This document shows positions 19,317-29,883 of a stretch of DNA of 64,000 bases, piece by piece. Source of the DNA: Blasia pusilla (taxonomy: Eukaryota; Marchantiophyta; Marchantiopsida; Blasiales); contig CM114272.1 in the NCBI GenBank assembly GCA_050084515.1, positions 15,624,001-15,688,000 on the forward strand, given 5' to 3'. The notes under the pieces were generated by a model, which was given only the letters and a program-made list of their open reading frames with translations, did no database searches and had not been told where the DNA came from. Position 1 is the stretch's first letter. Each line of letters opens with the position of its first letter. The translations under genes and the position numbers were made by a program.

Positions 19317-19942
19317 GTAAGTCCTCTTATTAAACGAATTTAGTTTAACAGAAATTCAACCCGTCGGGCTCCGACGGGTTGCATCTGTGTATGCAACCCG
19401 TTGGATCCCAACAGCTTGTGTCTACGGTGTTGCAATCCATCTGAAAGCGATGGCTTGCAAATTCACCAACAAGTCTCCATTGACTGCAACCCGTCAGAAC
19501 CCGACGGGTTGCAAGTAGCACTGCTTTTCCCCGTGTTTCTGGATTGATGCAACCCGTCTGAAAGTGACGAGTTGCTCTTATATTAGGAACTTCTCAACTC
19601 TGAACAATTGTATTCAGTTATAAGCCAACCATCGCACTCGAAACGGTGGAGGTTCTGTCCAGCAAGATGAGCAACATGTCGGCTTCCAACCGGTTGCTCA
19701 TGGCCAAAAAGGCGTGTTAGAGTTGTAAGACAACCCTCCGGACTCTGACAGGTCGTTATTTTGTCAGGCCTATAGGCTACGTTCGGACGAGTTGGTAATT
19801 ACTATGGACTAGTATGACGGGTTGAAAAGCGACCCGTTGGATCCCGACGGTTTGCACATTGTGTCAGTTTATGGAGAGTAGACCAGCGGTCTACTAGCTT
19901 TTTCTTTTTGCTATCATTATTTTTTACCTGCTTGTTTACAGA
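19317..19942 (+). repeat. Copy D intron 3, palindromes
   Basis: Palindromes near 19355, 19393, 19433, 19488, 19549, 19680, 19725 and 19833; several are degenerate. 19433-19457 has arms CCATC / GATGG where copy C (63521-63545) has CCGTC / GACGG. The acceptor is gtttacag (19942). Confidence 0.75.
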
Positions 19943-20473
19943 TGGACCACTCATTTGTCTACTGCTTTGTAAGGCCCGAGCACAATTTCCATGTATTCCA
20001 AATCCCGGATCTAGTGGATCCATGCTCCGATGGGTATAGCTTAGATAGTCTCTACAATTCCCCCCCCCTTCCCCCCCTCCCTCCCCGAGAATTTACATGC
20101 AAGACAGGACCCCCTTACTTGGAGGAAGAGAAAAGTCACCTGCCTTGATGCAAACGCTCATCGAGCTCTATTCAAGGTTGGGTGACTTGGTCTTTGACTT
20201 TATGGGCCTATCAGGGGCGAGTATCAGAGGTGCATGGCACAGTGGTAGGAACATTCTCCGCCTTGAGGGAAGGCCAGAACTTTTTGACCTTTGAAAGAGG
20301 CAAAGGTGGATTATGAGAGGCTAGTGGGAGTATACAACTCTCCTCCAAAGCCAACAGCTCCGGTTCCAGAACCAGCATTGATAGTGACACCATCGTCACT
20401 TCCTAATATTCCAAAAATCAGGAGGGAAAAGCCGAGAGTAATTCTGGAAGAGCTATCGGACGATGACGAGTGA
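19943..20473 (+). pseudogene. Copy D exon 4: methyltransferase second half
   Basis: Starts MDHSFVYCFVRPEHNF and ends SDDDE-TGA. A C-rich run (20060-20092) expanded between LYNSPP and EFTCK and shifts the frame. After it GGREKSPALMQTLIELY, GDLVFDFMGLSGAS and SGRNILRLEG are readable. A further shift at FDL then TGA (20292-20294) precedes KVDYERLVGVYNSPP. The SAM motif is MGLSG, again with the second glycine kept, so the change is shared by all copies. Confidence 0.68.
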
Positions 20474-21400
20474 GTTCAAAGATTTAGTGGACCCAGCTTG
20501 ACTAAAGCGTTTTGGAGTAGGGATTTAGCGCTTTCCAAGGACGGAGCACATATTGATACTGGATGGGTGTCATCTTGCAGAGCATACAAGATTTACTGCC
20601 GAGGAAGGCGTTGGGACTCAAATCATGTTACATGGGACCATTATGGTGTACCTAGGGGGGGGCCAAGGCTGTCGAATTCCCAACATTTTTATCCCCGTCT
20701 ACAATCGGCCAGAGGAGCCACTTGTATCCCAAGACATTCCTTTTCTATAGGAATATAGGAGAGTTAGGAGTAAATTTGTAGATGACGAGGCTGAAGAAAT
20801 CATAGAGTAGATCAAACATACATTCCGAGCTTCCCTCGGATGTAATAAAGAACACAAAGTTTTTGAACCATGATGGGTTTTGTAAACTTCTGCTGAATTG
20901 TTTTTTGTTCTTGTCGATTGTGTTGGTCTATCTACTCGAGGCTGTTTATTTTGCAACCCGTCGGATTCGGACGGGTTGCAACTTGTCACAATATTTTAAA
21001 CCCCTTACAGGAAACTTGTCAGATTTCGAAAGGTTGGCTGCTTGAGTGATCCCACTCTTTTCTTGCTAGTCCAACTTTTCAGGCATTTTTCCAGGCTTCT
21101 TCACTTTTGCCTTGTTCCCCCATTATCGTCACACCATTCTTCTCTAACACGATATTTCAGAGACGTGTTGGATTCCTACTATCTATCGGATTCTCATGTC
21201 AGATTTCCAACCAATCGGATTTTCATGGGTTGCAAGGTGGAATGGAATCACTTCTCAAGATCCTTCTTTTGTTATGGTGTGCTTGCTTGAAAGGGGTGCA
21301 ACCCATCGGATTCCGACGCGTGGCAAGAATTGCAACCTGTCAAATTCGGACGGGTTGGAAGGGGTGCAACCTGTCGGATTCCGACATTTAGGGTCTGAAT
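20474..21400 (+). other. Copy D 3' region
   Basis: After the stop the sequence shows FWSRD, then joins the CRGRRW ORF (GAHIDTGWVSSCRAYKIYCRGRRW) without the intervening module 1. This supports a link between the exon 4 tail and this ORF. It is followed by palindromes near 20955, 21298, 21335 and 21366 and a second pyrimidine stretch ending atttcag near 21160. Confidence 0.45.
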
Positions 21401-21904
21401 GAAGGGACATGGATGCATCAATTCCTCTTTACTCCTGATAGCTATCTACCTTTTGGTTCAATTGTCCTCTCAATCTCATCACATTTTCTTCTTGATGCAT
21501 ACATTTCTCAATGGTTGGGAGAATGGTGAAACCAAGTTGTCAAACGCATAGCACTCCATGGTATACTTTATGCACCCATTCATGAGCCAACATCATCCAA
21601 TACTATCATGAAAGTCTTTGGCTACCATAAGTGATGAGTGATTTTTTCTGTTGTGGAAAACCCCCTTATGGATGAGTATTGATCGGATGAGATATTTAAT
21701 GCAAGAAGAGTCAACAATCCATAATGTCAACCACATCTTCAGAGAAGTTAAACCTTGAAGGGCACAGGAGTCTATTGAGACCATAGTTAGAGTCTTTATG
21801 TGAAACTTTCATTGAGATGAAATTGCTACTTCGGGTCAAATTATCTGCCGATGGTCCTCCGACAATAATACCCCTCAGCCCGGCTTACTGTAGAGTTGGC
21901 TTAG
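21401..21904 (+). other. No gene seen
   Basis: About 500 bp without palindromes and without a convincing coding frame. Its right part (from about 21850, gatggtcctccgacaataatacc) is a diverged relative of the sequence before the CT-rich terminal repeat. Confidence 0.5.
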
Positions 21905-22197
21905 ACACGCAATGTGAAGAAAATTGGGCTCACATGGAGAGTGATGGAAGGATGTTTGTAGTGGTCTTATGATATCTACTTATTCTTCCAAGCCTAGAAA
22001 AAGGAGGTTACTTTAGGCCCGAATGTGGTCCACTTGCTACTCTCTTCTAAAGATTTCATGAATTTGAAAGCAAACAAGAATTTCAAAAATTTCAAAAAGT
22101 TTTGAAGAGAGGAGGCGGATTCTGCCCTTTTTTTTTAAGAGAGACTCTCCTCTCTTCCTCTCCTCTCTTACTCTCTCCTGCGAGAATACGAGCCCCC
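21905..22197 (+). repeat. CT-rich terminal repeat, copy 5 (diverged)
   Basis: gctcacatggagagtgatgg to gaatacgagcccccc, more diverged in its left half than the other four copies but nearly identical in the CT-rich right half. It abuts the helicase motif VI codons of the Helitron remnant. Confidence 0.65.
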
Positions 22198-22522
22198 CAC
22201 GTGATAGCATGACATAAGTTAGGCCATAGGCAAATATAGAGTTAATAACCAATAAACATGGACCAGCTACTATTGAACTTGGGCTTTTATGAGCCGTCAT
22301 AGCGTATCCTAATACTAGAGGGAAAGTCCTCTTAGTGAATTTCTGATTGGAGTCATACCTCAGTGTAGAGAAGTTTGTTCTAGTAACAGGAACATACTTG
22401 CCGTTGGAATCAAGCTTAACAATTATTTTAACTAGAACATCATTCTCATAAAGAAGATCACATACAGAACCAATAGAGCCATTGGCTACTTGTATGCTCA
22501 AGTTGATATTTGATGTGAGCAT
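22198..22522 (-). pseudogene. Helitron helicase, C-terminal part
   Basis: Minus-strand frame with PIF1-type helicase signatures: ANGSIGSVCDLLY (the NGxxG turn), LVLGYAMTAHKSPSS (motif V, usually AYAMTIHKSQG) and AYGLTYVMLSRG (motif VI, YVALSR). The coding sequence breaks exactly after LSRG at the CT-rich terminal repeat. It is part of the decayed Helitron, 22198-25989. Confidence 0.75.
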
Positions 22523-22640
22523 AACCTTTCAATTCTTAGCAATAAATGTCAACTAGTGGAAAGAGGAATCATTGATCCAAGAATTGAACTGAGTAGATGA
22601 AGGTGCATCAGTCAGCACATCAACCTTAAAAGTGGAAGCG

Positions 22641-23147
22641 TCACCAAATATCCTTCTTAATGCAAGCAAAGTTGAAAGTTGATACATCGTCACAGTGTGT
22701 ACAGATAATTGTGGTATGTGATGAAACATAATCTATTGCCTCATTCTCAAACACGAAGCAAGGCCCTAGGCATTGGAGTATCATAGATGTAGTTGGTAAG
22801 CTTGTCCTAATTAAGTTCAGGCAAGCACTACAAGGAGGATCCTCAGAATGGCGCATAGGGGAAGCCATTTTGTATGATTTAGCAAACGTGAACAATGGTG
22901 ATGAGTTGATATGACATCTGTTGCAATATGTTGAAGTCTTGTGATTACATACTGGCAAGAGCTGGCAATGATCTCCGACTAGAAGTACTAGTTTGCCATC
23001 AAAGGGCTGAGCAACAATAGTGTGTGACACCTCATGTAGACGCATAGCTATAACTTGTAGTAGCTTGCATGTCAGCATTGAGAATTCTTGAATGACGATA
23101 ACCTTAGCATATCTAATCCTGGAATAAGAGTCAGAAGTAGCATGCAT
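22641..23147 (-). pseudogene. Helitron helicase, central part
   Basis: Contains AKVIVIQEFSMLT (Walker B region, usually IIDEISM, so the Asp is now Gln) and LVLLVGDHCQLLPV (GDxxQLPPV). A Cys-rich stretch HINSSPLFTF...CSACLNL follows. It is separated from the upstream helicase part by a snap-back inverted repeat (23204-23265), where the reading frame is lost between motifs Ia and II. Confidence 0.75.
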
Positions 23148-23203
23148 TGCTGGGAGATCACCACAAATAGGGATAGGTTCATTTAGGATGACGGTTCAGG
23201 GTT

Positions 23204-23265
23204 CATTCACATGCAATGACGGTTCATTCAGCTTTTGCTGAATGAACCGGCACTGCATGTGAATG
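23204..23265. repeat. Snap-back inverted repeat in the Helitron
   Basis: Arms 23204-23232 and 23237-23265, 29 bp with two mismatches, spacer TTTT. It sits exactly where the helicase frame breaks. Confidence 0.85.
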
Positions 23266-23949
23266 GAGATGTACAGCCGCTATACCTTTTGTTGCAGCTA
23301 GTAGTGGTGCCATATTCGTGGAACACGAGAACTTATACATGAATCGTATGAAAAAGGACTTGCCACAACTAGGAGGCGGTGAAAGCACTACCAGACGAGA
23401 TTTCACATCCTTAAGTTTCAAGAAGAGCAGATGATGCTCTTCATTGAGTTCTTCTGGATCAATGTGGTGATCTTGTGTACTCTGAAGTACTTCGGGGACA
23501 TGAATAACAATAGATGAAGTAGATAGCATAGTCTCTAAATCAGCTGCTAACTCAGCTTGAAGAATGTCTGTAGCTTTAACAATAATTTCAGATTCATGAA
23601 CTTGACTCCACAAATTATGAGTTGCATGGGATTTTATCAAGACATGTACATCGTCCATAGATTTGACAATACCTCGGTGTACACACTTATGCAGATATGT
23701 CCATTCAGCTGCCTGACTTGACAAGATGTCATCTTTTGATGTGAATACTATGTTTTGAAGTAGAACTGAGTAGAAGAATTCATTCCATTGGTAGAGAGGA
23801 TAGAATTCAGTAAACCGCACAATCCGATCAGTCTTAGCTACAATGTTCCCTAAGTTTGCAAAGCCAATCACTTCTCTATTTTGTCTTCTTGGTAGGACTT
23901 TGAGTAGTTCATGGTGGGACCAGTATTGGTAAAATGTCTGGTCTTCCAC
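23237..23949 (-). pseudogene. Helitron helicase, N-terminal part
   Basis: A minus-strand frame of about 240 codons. It ends with Walker A in the form LSPPPSCGKSFFIRF (usually GxAGTGKS/GGTGKT) and motif Ia LAATKGIAAVHLHSHAVPVHS (usually ATGIAAxxLxGGxTxHS). The upstream part (FTEFYPLYQWNEFFYSVLL) matches the region before the helicase in Helitron proteins, where the element names a tussle of a short invading motif. It is continuous apart from its ends. Confidence 0.72.
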
Positions 23950-23967
23950 AATTGGTGGCCTCTTGCA

Positions 23968-24699
23968 TTATGTAGTAGTAGGGGGAATGCATGGGGTAGA
24001 TGCCTTCTTATACAAGTTAGTTCTTCTATTGGGTGGATTAGAATCAATATAGTGGACGGCTCTTGATCTGTAGATCATAGGTACCCGTAGAGATGTTAAG
24101 GCAAGCTCTATCGATGACACTAATTTGTTGAGCACAACACCTGAGACTAGCCTGAGCCTAACTTCATCTAAACCCTCAAGACCAAGGCACTTAGCTGTCT
24201 CTGTATCTATATCTAGAGAGCCAGTAGGCTTAGACTCAAGAGCATATTTAAGCAAGTAAAACAACCAATCTGCATTGGTAACCCTTTGAATGTTCATGTG
24301 AGCTCCCCATAATAGTAATAGTAATAGTAATGGGTGGTAAGGGATTACATTATGGTGCTTGAGCGATGGCTTGTAGTAGTTCCTCTTCATTGATGTAGGA
24401 TCAATGAATGGACAAGGGTTAGGGTTAACCTTGCTAGGGAAGCCAAGCATGCAGTAAGGTTTTCATGCCCTCTTCTTGATGATACAAACCCCCTCCTTGC
24501 ACTTAGGTAGTTTTTTATGCAAGACTAAGTCCAGAAGAAGTTCTGATGCTTGTTTCCGACCGCAAAGTTGTGGCATGAGGTTTGGTGAGGATCTGTCGAC
24601 ATTCAGGATGTAGGCACAAATCTCACAGGTTATACGATCCAAATCAGCTTCATCTATCCAAAGTACTATATGGCAGTGCAAACTACCCCTGCCCTGCAA
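23968..24699 (-). pseudogene. Helitron Rep (HUH) domain
   Basis: Two adjacent frames. The first (24699-24463) has GRGSLHCHIVLWID, the HUH metal-binding motif (His-Cys-His) of rolling-circle replication initiators. It is followed by a CEICAYILN segment and a second His/Cys part. The second (24450-23968) has VIPYHPLLLLLLLWGAHMNI, like VVPYNPYLLxKFxxHIN, and LFYLLKYALES, like the YxxKY catalytic tyrosine motif. A stretch of Leu codons (gtaatagtaatagtaat repeats) replaces the expected charged residues. The frame break is near 24455. Confidence 0.78.
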
Positions 24700-24738
24700 C
24701 TCATAGCAAATAAGGTAGTCATGGACTTTCCCAAGTAT

Positions 24739-24951
24739 CTATGGACTTGAGAAAATGAAGGATGACATAAATGAGTGGCGCCTCACATGGAATAGCTGAG
24801 CGCACTTGGCAGCAGCATCACGCCAAGTAAAAGATGCATTGAATTTACTTACTATTGACTCTATGTCAGTGAATTCTGACCACATTGTAGCAAACACCTC
24901 ATCTGAAGTTAGAGTCAAGAATAAGTGGGGCATTCCCCACTTATGCACCAT
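24739..24951 (-). pseudogene. Helitron N-terminal domain fragment
   Basis: MVHKWGMPHLFLTLTSDEVFATMW is the Helitron-like N domain core (GxPxLFITxTxNPxWPEI), followed by AAKCAQLFHVRRHSF. The frame breaks on both sides; it lies between the long N-terminal frame (25135-25989) and the Rep domain. Confidence 0.7.
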
Positions 24952-25134
24952 AGCTTTAAGATCTTTCAGATGTCGTCTATGCCAAGATGGGCTACCTGGT
25001 ATCTGAGGACTTATTGAATACTGTGACAGCTACTGGTATAGGTCTTTCTCAGAGAGGTCCTTCTTTAGTTTATCTAACTCCTTATTAAGTATAAAGGTAC
25101 GTGAGTTTGAACATAATGCAATGGGTTGGCGCAA

Positions 25135-25989
25135 CTAGTGCATCAACATTGCATATGGCTTGTACAAAGAGAATAGACTATACAATTGACCAGATCTATC
25201 ACGTATATACTCTGAGAAGGTAGTAAGACCAGTGAAGAAGCCACGATGAAATGGAAATATGAATGGGAATGATGTTGTCTCTATTGTGAGATTAGGATTA
25301 AGAGATGTAACAGAGGCATCTGTAAGCAAATCAACTGGTGAGGAAGCACTTGAACGTAGAGACATACTCCCATTGTTATAGATGTCTGTAGAAGTTCTCT
25401 TTTGAACAGATAGAGAGTAAGCTAAGTCTTGAAGAATATTGAGGTCTCGATGGTAAGGGTCATGATTCATGTTGTAAGTAATCTGGCCTTTCTCTTGAGA
25501 TGACTTCAATATGCTCTGTACTGATGATGGAGGTAGCACAATCAAACCATATGACAGGTTTGGTTGCTCTATTAGTGTTTTGTAATCTTTGAACAATGGA
25601 TTAACTTGCAGATTAATGCACATAATCCTTTTCAAAGTTGGTGGTACATGTGAGTTGGTTGTATGTGATTCGTTGGCTAGGTTGAAGCCAACTAAAGGGA
25701 AGTCCAGTAGAGAGGTCATAGAGAAAAACCCTCTATGAAAACCATTAAACTTCTTCTCAACACCTATCTTGAAATCTATAATAGATAAAAGTTGCATTTT
25801 CAAAGGATCCATGCTCAGAATTGACCAGATGTCTGATGGGGTCATACATACGTTGAAATGTGTATGTGGCTTATATGCAATGCAAATGTCACATACATAG
25901 AATCTACCGGGTTGGGGAGATACATAGTCTTTCAAGAAACCATTGCATAAAGCATATGGTGGGCTGGAATCAGATTCAAATAGACACAT
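25135..25989 (-). pseudogene. Helitron protein N-terminus
   Basis: A 284-codon minus-strand frame starting MCLFESDSSPPYALCNGF. The CDICIAYKP segment and the layout (a Cys pair, then long polar stretches) match the region that precedes the Helitron-like N domain in plant Helitrons. A TATTTATA-type box on the minus strand near 26083 could be its promoter. The stop at 25135 is premature relative to a full Helitron protein. Confidence 0.6.
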
Positions 25990-26255
25990 ATGTGAGCGTG
26001 GGTTCTAATATTGCACATAACCACAGTATCCACAATATTGCTTTATTAATTGAAACAAACTAGTTCCCATTGTTTGATGTATAAATATGCGAGAGGCCAA
26101 CCCTGGCATTTTGGTTTACATGCTAAGCTTCTCTGCAGAGCAACTCTTTGTCTTCGGGAACCTCTCAAGTTAGTCAATCTGGTTTTGTTGAACAGTTATT
26201 TCTTCCTGGCAGAGGTTAGCTTGAGTCTGTTACCTGAAGGTGGGTTAGAAGAGCT

Positions 26256-26293
26256 CCTCATGTTGTATTGGCTTAAGCTAATACAACATGAGG
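26256..26293. repeat. Perfect-centre palindrome, 19-bp arms
   Basis: CCTCATGTTGTATTGGCTT followed at once by its reverse complement with one mismatch. It lies upstream of the Helitron N-terminus, where recognisable sequence ends. Confidence 0.85.
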
Positions 26294-26299
26294 AAATTT

Positions 26300-28560
26300 A
26301 GACGACTTCTTGACCATAGTAGTAGCTAACAAGCCCACCAGCTAAAGGACTACCGGAAAGAAGGGAAGAGCCGCGCTCAAGATAGACCGGCCGCAATCAT
26401 CAGCAATGGCGCCCAGGATTGGAATTCATAGTACTTCATGATGACGATTTTCAGAGTATTTGGTCACGAGAGCACCAGATATTCACCAAGAACAAAAAGG
26501 GAAGAGCCGCACTCAAGAAAGAAGGTACAAACCTGGCAATTACAAATGTTGCTCCCCGATGAAATTGAATGCAATAACAAGAGTGGCACAAAGCATCACC
26601 AACAAACAGATGAGAGAAATGAAAGATTACTCAGACACCTGAGAAGGAGCAGAACGCATCGGTACAAAAACGGACAAGTACCGAAAACCGAGTGCGAAAT
26701 GCGAGGGACTGCAGAAGGAAGACAAACCACGACGGAAAAGAAATGGTGATGGGTATCAGTTCGTTGCAACCGAATTTTTTGATCGCACGCATAAAATTGA
26801 CATCTTCTCCTAGGATTGGTGCGCTATCGATGGAGCGTGAGAGACCAGGCCTGAACAAGCGGCGGCAATACCAACGAGTAGCCATAGAGGTGCAAGCAGA
26901 TCTGCTATGCTCGCGCAAGTTGAAAATGGCTGCGGCATTTGTTCGAGTTTGAAACTAATGAGTAGCACAGACAGACCCTAAGCGCCTAGTTACCTACAGA
27001 GATTGACTTACCACATTACGCCACGTACTCATGCAAATTAGCTGGAGGCCTTACCCATCGAGAACCAATTTCATGAAGGTGGAGCTGCCCCTGCAAGTAT
27101 TTATTAGGATACTTATACGTAGAGGTCGTAAATAATCAAATTAAAAACTAACTAGAAGGTCAAGGATCCAAATAACGTAAACATGTTAAACTACACACCA
27201 CGACAATCTTAGGAAATTACAAGTTTAAGAGACCACTCCCTCTCTCATATCCTTCCATTTAAGATTCCACTATGACTAACATGGGCTGCCTAGTTTTTAG
27301 GGATGGGGTCTTATAATGTACAAAGAAATTATGATTTGGTGTGATATGGAAAATAGAAGAGGATTAGAGGTAGTGTGGGGCTACACCACTTCAAGACAAA
27401 TTTTTTAAAGAGTATGGCCAAATGCCATTAGGGAGTTTTGCGTTTATCCCGACTGGTCATCACTAGTCACCGAATGTTAACCATACCGGGGGATAGCATG
27501 TGAAAGCAGGAGTGTACATATGGTAGCAAGAAGCAAAGAGAGGATGGGTGTTCATAACGAAAGAATTAAAGAGACGGAATTCTCGAACAGATGAGGTCCA
27601 TAGTTGGAGTTCGAGAAGATAAAACGTTAAGACATTAAACATTGCAAGTAACAAACTTTGATCATTTTGATAAAGATACTAAGAGATGTCTGCGTTTAGT
27701 TGCATGTGGAGATTTTCTGGCGAGAGGAGAAAGTGGCTAGTAGGCACACAATGGATCCTTGATTCTTCCACTTCACAATCTCAGCGGAGCAGATAAGGGT
27801 CGGATGAATGAGCGGCTTCCCTTTCCGTTTCCGTAAAACATTTCGTAACTCTCTACTTTTACCCAGATGGTATTAATTTTAGTGCGATTATAATATTGGG
27901 TACGAAAATGCAAATAAACATTCAAAAGCCAAGATCACATCACCGTTCACTAAATGCATTCTCAGGGACTTTTTTTGCTTATCCACGCTTGGCAATGAGA
28001 AAGGTAACCCGTGTTGATTGACGTTGGGTACAAAAACGTCAAAAAAAATCAAATGCTTGGGAATAATGATATTATACTATATTTGATGGGATGAAGCTCC
28101 CGACTGTATAAAACCTATAAGGGGGATATCTGCATTATACAGTATACACTAAGTCAATAAACCTAGACTACTCAAGTTGATACACGCCCAATCGTTCGAC
28201 CTGATTTTGGTGCGGAGGCACTAAGTGCGGAAGCGGCACACATGCTACTCTCTTAGATTTCCATCAGGGCAGTTTGAGGATTCTTATCGTTACTTTCGAT
28301 GCCTTCAAAGTAACGAAGTAGAATAAGGAAACTATGTGGTGCTGTATACGTCTCTTCCCAGCCTGCTCATGAGTCATATGCTTCAAACTGGAATATACTA
28401 TCCCCCCTCTTACTCGACTCGGCCACTATGATCTAAATCGTTCTCATAATCCAAATCGAAGCCGCTGGATTTCTCTTCTCTTCCTTTCAACATTCAACGT
28501 ACTAAACTGTCAGGGTTTGCATTGATGTAACTACTTCGGAATGACCTCAGTGCAAGGGTT
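26300..28560. other. No gene seen
   Basis: Only short, unsupported frames, for example 26631-26918 on the minus strand (95 codons, unlike anything I recognise). No palindromes of the CAACCCGTC family occur here, which marks a clear change from 1-21400. Confidence 0.4.
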
Positions 28561-29247
28561 GGCGAGTGTACTAACGTCGGTTTAATTTGAGGAAGTAGCT
28601 CAACCTCTCACCACAAGATGACCCAGCTGTTTCGTAAATCTTCAGATGAATATATATTGCTGCTGGTAGAGGGTAATCAATGACTGGCCGAAGACTGAAA
28701 ACAAATTCAGAGTGAAGACCGCTCCAGCTCCAGTAGACATTGAGTATAGTCGCTGTAATTTCGATGAACTCTGCTTCAAGGGATTGCCACTGCAGCCATT
28801 CTCGTCTGCTCCACATGAATCGATGGAAAGACACATTGCTACTTCCAGTTCTAATCCCATCGTTTACTCGGACTGATTTCACTCCACCATGAATTCTTTC
28901 TCCAACCTTCCATCTGCGAGTATATCAAGGTCCATCGGAAGGACGAAGCACGTACATCGACACAAACGTCAGCAGTCGTTTCCAGATCCTTCCCTTCGTC
29001 GCAGCAGCTTACATTGATCTCTTGCATGTACGACAACCACTGAATCGAGGATCGCATGTAATCGGACGAAAACCACCAACCAGTTTCAGATCACCATCTA
29101 TCTTAAGACCTCGCTAACTATCTACATGAGGAAAATAACGTTCCATTGCTACGTGGTAAAATTTGAGCAGACAGACCGCCAGATGAATGAGGAACGCCGA
29201 AAAATCATGAGCGTGCCGTGGAGAACCCTAACTTCCTAAGCAGCAAC

Positions 29248-29883
29248 TCAGATCCGCGACTGTAACTCTATCTGCTTCACACCATCACCCCTCGAGATTC
29301 TATTGAATGATCTCACCGACGTCCTGGCCATTTGGATGACACTTGCAGGAGAGCTACTGCGCTTCTTCCTTCTTCTAAGCGAGTTTCTCTTGCCTCGCTC
29401 AAGGGCCAAGGAAAGTTTACTTTGACCAGCTTCGACACAACGTGCACGGTACCTCTTCCCTGCACTCGCCAGCTCTAGGAATGCCCTCGTTGAAGCTTTC
29501 CCGATATGAGCGAGAACAACGTGCGCACCTATATGGCTCTCCTGGCTCTCACAAGCACTTTCGGAATCCTCGGCTCCTGCGGCGGCACTACGAAGACTCA
29601 GACTTTCACTGTCCCCGTTGCAGTCTTCAGAAAGTAGTTCTTTCGCTGCTGAGGCATCGCACAGATCGCAAAGACGAAAAAGAGGGGATGGATGCGGCCC
29701 GGATATCCTGCAGTCTGTAGGCCGGCAGCATCTGTCGCAGAGTACGCTCCGTGTATGTCGAGCAACCAAGAAATTTGCAGTGTGGACTTTCGCATCACAG
29801 CTCCAGCAAACATGAGCATTGTCGGCCGGACAGAGGAGTGTAGCACACTCTCCACATAACTCACAGTCTTTTCTCATCTTCAC
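29248..29883 (-). CDS. B-box zinc-finger protein, BBX28/29-like
   Basis: A 211-residue intronless frame. B-box 1 spans residues 7-49 with all expected ligands: C7, C10, C18, D21, C26, C29, H34, H43. The segment CWSCDAKVHTANFLVARH is typical of plant group V B-box proteins. A second, shortened box follows (C49, C52, C72, C75). The middle is Ser/Glu/Ala-rich and low in order. A basic cluster (RGKRNSLRRRKKR, about 165-178) is a likely nuclear signal. There is no CCT domain, so it is not a full CONSTANS-like protein. Plant relatives act in light and circadian transcription through protein contacts; that role is inferred from family only. It is the only intact, single-copy gene in the window. The start at 29883 gives the usual short lead before C7. 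Confidence 0.85.
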   Translation of the reverse strand: MKMRKDCELCGECATLLCPADNAHVCWSCDAKVHTANFLVARHTRSVLCDRCCRPTDCRISGPHPSPLFRLCDLCDASAAKELLSEDCNGDSESLSLRSAAAGAEDSESACESQESHIGAHVVLAHIGKASTRAFLELASAGKRYRARCVEAGQSKLSLALERGKRNSLRRRKKRSSSPASVIQMARTSVRSFNRISRGDGVKQIELQSRI

